DNA of 64,000 nt from the NCBI GenBank assembly GCA_031835245.1, contig JAVKOQ010000091.1:62001-126000 (forward strand), in the 5' to 3' direction. How positions within the stretch are numbered: the first letter of the stretch is position 1; the number at the start of each line of letters is the position of its first letter. Origin of the DNA: Balamuthia mandrillaris (taxonomy: Eukaryota > Discosea > Longamoebia > Balamuthiidae). Made by a program: the position numbers and the translations under genes. The notes below the pieces were generated by a model, which saw only the letters and a list, made by a program, of their open reading frames with translations, searched no databases and had not been told where the DNA came from. Below, in pieces: positions 59,169 to 64,000 of the stretch.

Positions 59169-59795
59169 TTATTTTTCAATTGAGAATAGGTTGAAGAGCA
59201 GAAGGTCGTCGGTCACATGGATCACACCGTTGGTTGCAAAGTTATCACCAGAGATCACATTGGCAGAGGAAAAGTCCATCATCTTAACCTTGACCCCAAA
59301 CGTCAGGTCAAAGGAGACTTCTGGTTGCTTAAAGAGTGGAGGTACGGTCATGCCGTCCACCATAGCTGAGGTAGGAAACGCTGCTCCCACGACGTGCCCC
59401 AAGAGTAACGGGGTGAGCGCCTCTGGCGACTCTAAGAGGAATCTAAGCAGTCCGTCTGGAAAAGAACGAACAAAGGCCTCGTTCCTGGGGGCAAATATGG
59501 TGAAGGTGTTGTTGGGGTTGGTAAACTGCTCGTTGAGACCACATACCTTAGCAGCTAAGAGGAACGTGGTGAGCCCGAGACTTTTGCCGAGAGCAATCAG
59601 GTTTTAGGTGGGTCTTATGGGGCATTGTTCGCTCTGCTCGCACTCTTCACACTCCTCGCAGGGCTCTGCTTCGCAACTTCCACCGGGGATCAACCCATCG
59701 AAACTGATGTTGATGGTGGTGCTCTCGTCGGAGGAGGAACAGGGGACCGCCAGAAAAGCAGCGAATAGCAGCAGCACCACAACGCTCTTGCCCAT
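59169..59795 (-). pseudogene. FAS1 paralogue A, interrupted by an early stop
   Basis: First of three tandem secreted fasciclin genes. ATG 59795 opens the same signal peptide (MGKSVVVLLLFAAFLAVP) and acidic Cys region as copies B and C. An in-frame TAA at 59604-59606, just after CPIRPT, replaces the Lys codon seen in B and C. After it the same frame stays open to 59169 and encodes a full FAS1 domain (LGHVVGAAFPTSAMVDGMTV, DNFATNGVIHV). The comb has lost one Cys (EQSEQC). Either this is a young pseudogene, or it makes a 63-residue secreted peptide with readthrough. It is the most diverged copy, and it lacks the 3' flank shared by B and C. Confidence 0.8.
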
Positions 59796-59861
59796 TTTGT
59801 CGCCTCTTTTTTCTTTTGCTTTTTTGTTCTTCCTTGCTTTTATGTTTATATTGGGCTGGTT

Positions 59862-59896
59862 GTTGTGTGAAACGACGCAGAGCATCATGCCCATAT
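59862..59896 (-). promoter_or_regulatory. Conserved upstream block of FAS1 copy A
   Basis: Coding-strand sequence TGCGTCGTTTCACACAA plus flanks, located 67-100 bp before the ATG. Similar blocks precede copies B (about 61571-61603) and C (about 62732-62757), where the core is GTCGTTTC. Confidence 0.5.
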
Positions 59897-60006
59897 GAAG
59901 AGTGGTGGCGTTTCGAGCTAAACGTAAAATAGAGAGGAGAGCAGAGAGCAGAGAGCAGAGAGCGAGAGAGAGAAACAGAGCAGAGGGGGAGAGAGAACAG
60001 GGATAT

Positions 60007-60163
60007 CTAGTCCTCCTCACTCAGCCTTGGCTTTTTCCTTAAGGACTCGTTGCTTTTGGAACCTCTGGTGACCCGCTTTGTGGCAGGTTCCTTCTTCTTT
60101 TCTTCGAGCTCTCGCCACTGCTTCCATGATGCGTTGTCACAACCCGGCCTTAACTCGTGCCAA

Positions 60164-60201
<38 letters not shown>

Positions 60202-60575
60202 GACGCTCACAAAGGGGAGATAAGATTGGGGTGGCTAATGGTTTTCTCTTATCAGAAAGACCTTTCGTATGAAGATTTTAAAGCTATTTGATTATCGGAC
60301 CAAGTTGGCGCAGCGTTACATCCTTCTCCACTTTCAAGACAACAGCAAAGCTTGTTGGGTTGAAAAAGTCAATAGAACGCCATTGCTGCTTCTTCATCCC
60401 GTTTGATCTTCTCCACTCCCAAGCTTCTTCTCCAGTCAGGTCATATTCTTCTTCATCCGTTTCTTGTGCTTTCTTCTTCTTCTGTTGCCGCTTCTCGGTC
60501 TTGCTGTTCTGGAAAGTTCCTATTTAATCCTCTTCGTCACCGTTTTGCAGGCCGTCTCTTCTTTGGTTTCGGCAT
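60007..60575 (-). CDS. Small lysine-rich protein gene between FAS1 copies (structure unresolved)
   Basis: Two protein-like pieces are readable on the minus strand. One begins near 60520 and reads KTEKRQQKKKKAQETDEEEY, DLTGEEAWEWRRSNG and WRSIDFFNPTSFAVVLKVEK. The other (60160-60007) reads LRPGCDNASWKQWRELEEKK and ends SLRKKPRLSEED before a TAG. A donor GTAACG at about 60321 and an acceptor before LRPGC, across an intron containing a (GA)n tract, would join them in frame. The 5' end is unclear; an ATG at 60575 (MPKPKKRRPAKR) may be the first exon, but its junction does not resolve. Basic and acidic composition suggests a nuclear protein. Family unknown. Confidence 0.35.
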
Positions 60576-60904
60576 GATTGGATGTTGAGTTAGATCCTTC
60601 TCCACTTTCTTTTCTCTTATTCACTACAGTTGTGCCGCTCCTTCTTCTCGAGTTCCTCCTCCTCCTATTTTGTCCTCTGCCCTCTTATCAGCTTCCTCTT
60701 TGTTCCTCTGCGACTCCTTCTCAGACTCTCCCCATCCTTTTTTTGTTTGTTTCTTTTCTTGTTTCGCGTGCGTTGTTGTTGCAGCAATGGGGCGGAGGAA
60801 GGAAGGGGAGGGAGATTCCTCGGTTTTTAGAGGCCGTCCGAAGACGACGATCAGTTGAACAAGAATAGAAGCGGAACATTTAAACCGTATTATTCGCTTT
60901 AAAA

Positions 60905-61504
60905 CTAGAACAGCAGGTCGTCGATCACATGGATCACACCGTTGGTTGCAAAGTTATCAGCCGAGGTCACCGAGGCGGAGGAAAAGCCCACAGACACCGT
61001 GACTCCAACCGTCAGGTCAAAGGTGAGAGGAAATTCCCCGATGACGGGAGGTACTTTCATGCCGTCCACCAAGGCTGCAGTAGGGAGGGCTGACCCCACG
61101 ACATGCCCAAAGAGTATCGGCGCGCAGAGGTCAGGCGAGTCCTCGAGGATATCCAGAAATCCGTCTGGAAGAAAATCAAAGGCCTCGTTGCTAGGGGCGA
61201 ATATGGTGTAGGTGTTGTTGGGGTTGGTAAACTGCTCAAGGACACCGCACGCATCGGCAACCAAGAGGACGGTGGTGAGCCCCAGACTGTGACCGAGAGC
61301 GACAAGATTTTTGGTGGGTCTTTCGGGGCATTGTTCGCACTGCTCGCACTCTTCACACTCCTCGCAGGGCTCTTGTTCACAGCTTCCACCGGGGATCAAC
61401 CCCTTGAAATTGAAGTTGATGGTGGTGCTCTCATCGGCGGAGGAGAAACAGGGGACCGCCAGAAAAGCAGCGAACAACAGCAGCACCACAACGCTCTTGC
61501 TCAT
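60905..61504 (-). CDS. Secreted FAS1-domain protein, copy B
   Basis: Intronless, 199 residues. A signal peptide (MSKSVVVLLLFAAFLAVP) precedes a short beta stretch (TTINFNFKGLIPGGS) and an acidic cysteine comb (CEQEPCEECEECEQCEQCP). One fasciclin domain follows, with conserved FAS1 blocks: TIFAPSNEAFDFLPDGFLD (H1-type), GHVVGSALPT and DNFATNGVIHVIDDLLF (H2-type end). FAS1 domains mediate cell adhesion or matrix contacts. No GPI-type tail or membrane helix is present, so free secretion is likely. Tandem with copies A and C. It shares a ~25-bp 3' flank with C just after the stop, which points to recent duplication. Confidence 0.92.
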   Translation of the reverse strand: MSKSVVVLLLFAAFLAVPCFSSADESTTINFNFKGLIPGGSCEQEPCEECEECEQCEQCPERPTKNLVALGHSLGLTTVLLVADACGVLEQFTNPNNTYTIFAPSNEAFDFLPDGFLDILEDSPDLCAPILFGHVVGSALPTAALVDGMKVPPVIGEFPLTFDLTVGVTVSVGFSSASVTSADNFATNGVIHVIDDLLF

Positions 61505-62075
61505 TTTGTCGCTTCTTTTTTTTAATGCTTTTTCGTTCTTTGCCTTTTTCTTCATATTTTGGGGGAGCTGTTGTGGGAAACGACGCATCATCATACCCAA
61601 AAATGAAGCATGGTGGTGCAGAGATAAAAAAATGAAACAAAAAAAGACCCTCGTTGCTTTTGGTTTTTCTTGTGAGCAGATTCGTGGCCAGTCCCGTTTC
61701 TTTACGGTCGGCGAAAAGCATGACCTCTGTGCCGAAGGGCAGATCCGTAAGGCTGGCGCCATAGCATGCCTCTCCAGACCTTCCCCACGGCATGGGGGAT
61801 CGTCCGTTTCAAATCGGGCACAGGCCACCGCTGCCATCCTTGGTAGAGCCCAGCTGAGCGGCAAGGCGGTACTGCACATCGTCCATCAGACTCCGACTCT
61901 GATGCAAAGATGCGAAGCAGGGATTGCCAATAAAAAAGAAAGAAATGGGTTGAGGGCGAAAGGAGCATGAAGTTGGGGGTAGAAGCGGGAACGTTAGGTG
62001 CAAGCATATAGGGTTCTTGAAAGAAAACAAGGACACAGGTGGAGCGGACGCAACATTTAAACCGTATTATACGCT
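61505..62075. other. FAS1 B/C intergenic region with coding-like island
   Basis: The promoter-side block of copy B lies at about 61571-61603. From about 61660 to 62010 the minus strand stays largely open and GC-rich in one frame (e.g. MDDVQYRLAAQLGSTKDGSG, then a TGA, then SLTDLPFGTEVMLFADRKET). No domain is recognised; it may be a decayed gene or chance. Confidence 0.35.
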
Positions 62076-62681
62076 TTAAAATATGGAGACCAGAAGCTTG
62101 TCGATCACATGGATCACACCGTTGGTTGCAAAGTTATCAGCAGAGATCACCGTGGCCGATGAAAGGACCACCGATACCGTGACTCCAACCGTCAGGTCAA
62201 AGGTGAGAGGAAATTCCCCAACGATGGGTGGTACGGTCATGCCGTCCACCATAGCTGTGGTAGGAAGAACCGCTCCCACGACATGCCCCAAAAGCAACGA
62301 GGAGCAGAGTTCTGGCGAGTCTATGAGGAAATCCAGAAATCCCTCTGGAAGAAAATCAAACGCTTCGTTGCTGGGGGCGAATACCGTGTGGGAGACGTTG
62401 GGGTTGGTGAAAAGCTCAATAAGATCGCATGCCTCGGCAGCTTCATAGACGGTGGTGAGCCCAAGACTGGTACTGAGGGCAATAAGGTCCTTGGTGGGTC
62501 CTTCGGGACATTGCTCGCACTGCTCGCACTCCTCACACTCCTCGCAAGGCTCTGCTTCGCAGCTTCCACCGGGGATCAACCCCTTGAAATTGAAGTTGAT
62601 GGTGGTGCTCTCGGCGGAGGAGAACCTGGGAACTGCCAGAAAAGCAGCGAAAAGCAGCAGCAACACAACGCTCTTGCCCAT
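62076..62681 (-). CDS. Secreted FAS1-domain protein, copy C
   Basis: Intronless, 201 residues, same architecture as copy B: signal peptide MGKSVVLLLLFAAFLAVP, cysteine comb CEAEPCEECEECEQCEQCP, then one FAS1 domain (TVFAPSNEAFDFLPEGFLDF, GHVVGAVLPTTAMVDGMTV, DNFATNGVIHVIDKLL). The ATG is preceded at about 60-80 bp by the conserved GTCGTTTC block and a TATA-like TTTATATGG. A perfect TGACGTCA lies at 62764-62771. All hallmarks of an intact gene are present. Confidence 0.92.
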   Translation of the reverse strand: MGKSVVLLLLFAAFLAVPRFSSAESTTINFNFKGLIPGGSCEAEPCEECEECEQCEQCPEGPTKDLIALSTSLGLTTVYEAAEACDLIELFTNPNVSHTVFAPSNEAFDFLPEGFLDFLIDSPELCSSLLLGHVVGAVLPTTAMVDGMTVPPIVGEFPLTFDLTVGVTVSVVLSSATVISADNFATNGVIHVIDKLLVSIF

Positions 62682-62965
62682 TTTGCGTTTTGTCACTTCT
62701 TTTTTCGTTTCCCTTTCGTCTTTTGTTTGTTTGCGAAACGACACATACCATATAAAGAGCAAGTGACGTCACGTTTTAAAAACAACCAATGCGGCTTAAC
62801 TGCGTTACGTCCAGCAAATAACGAAAATTTTAGACGCTCCTCCTTGGAGAGAGAAGCAAAGGCTCCTGACCCGTTTCCACCCCAACTATCGGAGCTCCAA
62901 GAGTGACGACACAAAGGAGGAAAGAAGCTTTGTGGAAGACATAAATGGTGCAGAGTAGAGAGAAG

Positions 62966-63007
<42 letters not shown>

Positions 63008-63050
63008 GATGATGATGAGGATGGTGAGGAGGATTGTACTGTATATTCTC
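62682..63050. promoter_or_regulatory. Upstream region of FAS1 C and 3' flank of CRYZL1-like gene
   Basis: No gene. Holds the FAS1 promoter block (about 62732-62757), a TGACGTCA palindrome at 62764-62771 and a (GA)n tract at 62970-63004. Confidence 0.45.
62764..62771. promoter_or_regulatory. Perfect TGACGTCA palindrome (CRE-like)
   Basis: Fourth perfect copy, with extended palindrome GTGACGTCAC, 83 bp upstream of the FAS1 copy C ATG. Confidence 0.45.
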
Positions 63051-64000
63051 TCAAGGTTTGATGACGATGGTGCCGACAAGGGTTGGAGAGTCGAGAAGGC
63101 GATGAGCTTCTCGTATTTTTTCCAAAGGAAAGGCGTTGGCCACTCTGACTCGTATTTCTTCTTTTCGTATTTTCTCCAACAGTTCCTCCAAAATATCTTT
63201 GTTTGTATGGTTTTTGTTATTTCGGCAACAACACTCGAGAAAGAAGGAAGTACAAGAAAGCAACGTACGTAAATAACGTCCTTGTTGAAGTGGAGAGAGC
63301 AACCATGTTTGCTCAAACAGAAAGCTGAGAGACGCTCCACGAAGATATAACAAACGTGTCGTCGGTGGATCCAGCTATTTTTTTGTTGGGACAAGAAAGA
63401 ATGAAACGGTGAAACGGACACAACGAATAACTAAGAAAGAGAAACGAACCTGCAAATAGGAAGACGCAACCCATCGACCGTGAACTGCTAAACAACGAAC
63501 AAGTTCATCGTTCTTGTAACGTGCTTTTGCCTCATCATTTTCATCTTCATTTTGTTCCTGTTTTCCTTTTGGAGAAGATAGAGAATTGGAAGAAGCGGAG
63601 GAAGGAGGATCGATGGCAGGAGGAGATTCCACTCGATGGGATTCTATGAGAATGTCAACGCCTAAACCGCCCGTTTCGTCCATTACAGCATTGAAAAGAT
63701 TTTCTGTACTTGTGTCTATTATTCTATCTATCCTTTTGTTTAAAGAAGTTTAATAAATAAACAGAGAGAGAGAGAGAGAGAAGAAAATGTACTTTGTGGA
63801 TAGATTTTGAAGAAACGTGAATTCTTCAGGAGAGGATGCTGTTGTGATGATCTTGGCGCCCCACAAACCAGCCAATTGAACTGCCAAATGACCATATGTC
63901 GATGCTCCTTATTTTGTTATGATATGTCGTTCGGTTTAAAAAAAGCGTATCAGCACCAACACCAAAGAAATGAAAGAACGAACGAAAAGGGGAAAGAAAG
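63051..64000 (-). CDS. CRYZL1: CRYZL1-like zinc-independent quinone oxidoreductase, C-terminal part
   Basis: Medium-chain dehydrogenase/reductase related to quinone oxidoreductase-like protein 1. The gene extends past the right edge. Minus-strand exons seen: 63907-63793, 63732-63450, 63374-63269, 63196-63051; sequence above 63907 is intron. The first seen exon carries the NADPH-fold region GASTYGHLAVQLAGLWGAKI and ITTASSPEEF. Next come TENLFNAVMDETGGLGVDIL, a Ser-rich insert, then LVRCLAVHGRWVASSYLQLD. The stretch LQLDPPTTRLLYLRGASLSF with QQGRYLHILEELLEKI closely matches human CRYZL1 ([20 protein letters not shown]). The end LVGTIVIKP is typical of the superfamily. The catalytic half is outside the window. 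Confidence 0.87.

Overview
This is nuclear DNA of a unicellular eukaryote (a protist) that I cannot place further. Genes are dense and on both strands. I modelled about 65 short GT-AG introns with pyrimidine-rich bodies, and the standard code fits, with TAA, TAG and TGA all used as stops. The gene set is eukaryotic: Arf GTPase, CDC20, a DOT1-type methyltransferase, NPL4, PrimPol, CIR1, PRCC, 5S rRNA and U2 snRNA. No mobile element, virus-like element or CRISPR array was recognised. Low-complexity sequence is abundant: (CT)n, (TTC)n, penta- and heptanucleotide arrays, T-run/A-run blocks, and poly-Ser, poly-Glu or Lys/Glu-rich protein segments.

Layout. 1-14.5 kb: 5' part of a secreted Cys-containing protein (-), Arf (-), a giant PPR protein (+), a membrane-anchored M28 peptidase (+), a possible transcription-factor-like protein (+) and a LITAF-domain protein (+). 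14.9-16 kb: RNA-gene island with a 5S rRNA gene, a U2 snRNA gene and a decayed 5S fragment. 16.6-24 kb: CDC20 (-), DOT1-like methyltransferase (+) and a CAMK-like kinase (+). 24-31 kb: two divergently transcribed secreted proteins, one with thrombospondin type 3 repeats and an IgGFc-binding-like region, one unknown. 31-40 kb: a PH-SH3-FYVE scaffold (-) and NPL4 (+). 40-52 kb: HTTM membrane protein, ADP-ribosylglycohydrolase, a secreted propeller-like protein with a reading-frame break, a Costars-LIM fusion and a RING protein, all +. 52-58.7 kb: PRCC (-), a small unknown gene (-), CIR1 (+) and PrimPol (-); the CIR1 and PrimPol stop codons are only 12 bp apart. 59-62.7 kb: tandem array of three secreted fasciclin (FAS1) paralogues (-), one interrupted, with a small lysine-rich gene between. 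Right edge: CRYZL1-like oxidoreductase (-, partial).

Functional themes are endomembrane traffic (Arf, FYVE scaffold, LITAF), cell-cycle and ubiquitin control (CDC20, NPL4, RING), splicing and nuclear functions (U2, PRCC, CIR1, DOT1, PrimPol) and a large secreted or surface repertoire. Most genes are ordinary housekeeping genes. The oddest items are the Costars-LIM and PH-SH3-FYVE domain combinations, the acidic cysteine-comb FAS1 family, the unusual 5' splice-site usage, a CDC20 stop codon lying inside a consensus splice donor, and short motifs (GTCGACA, TGACGTCA) concentrated between genes. Exon boundaries were derived by hand from reading-frame continuity and are predictions.
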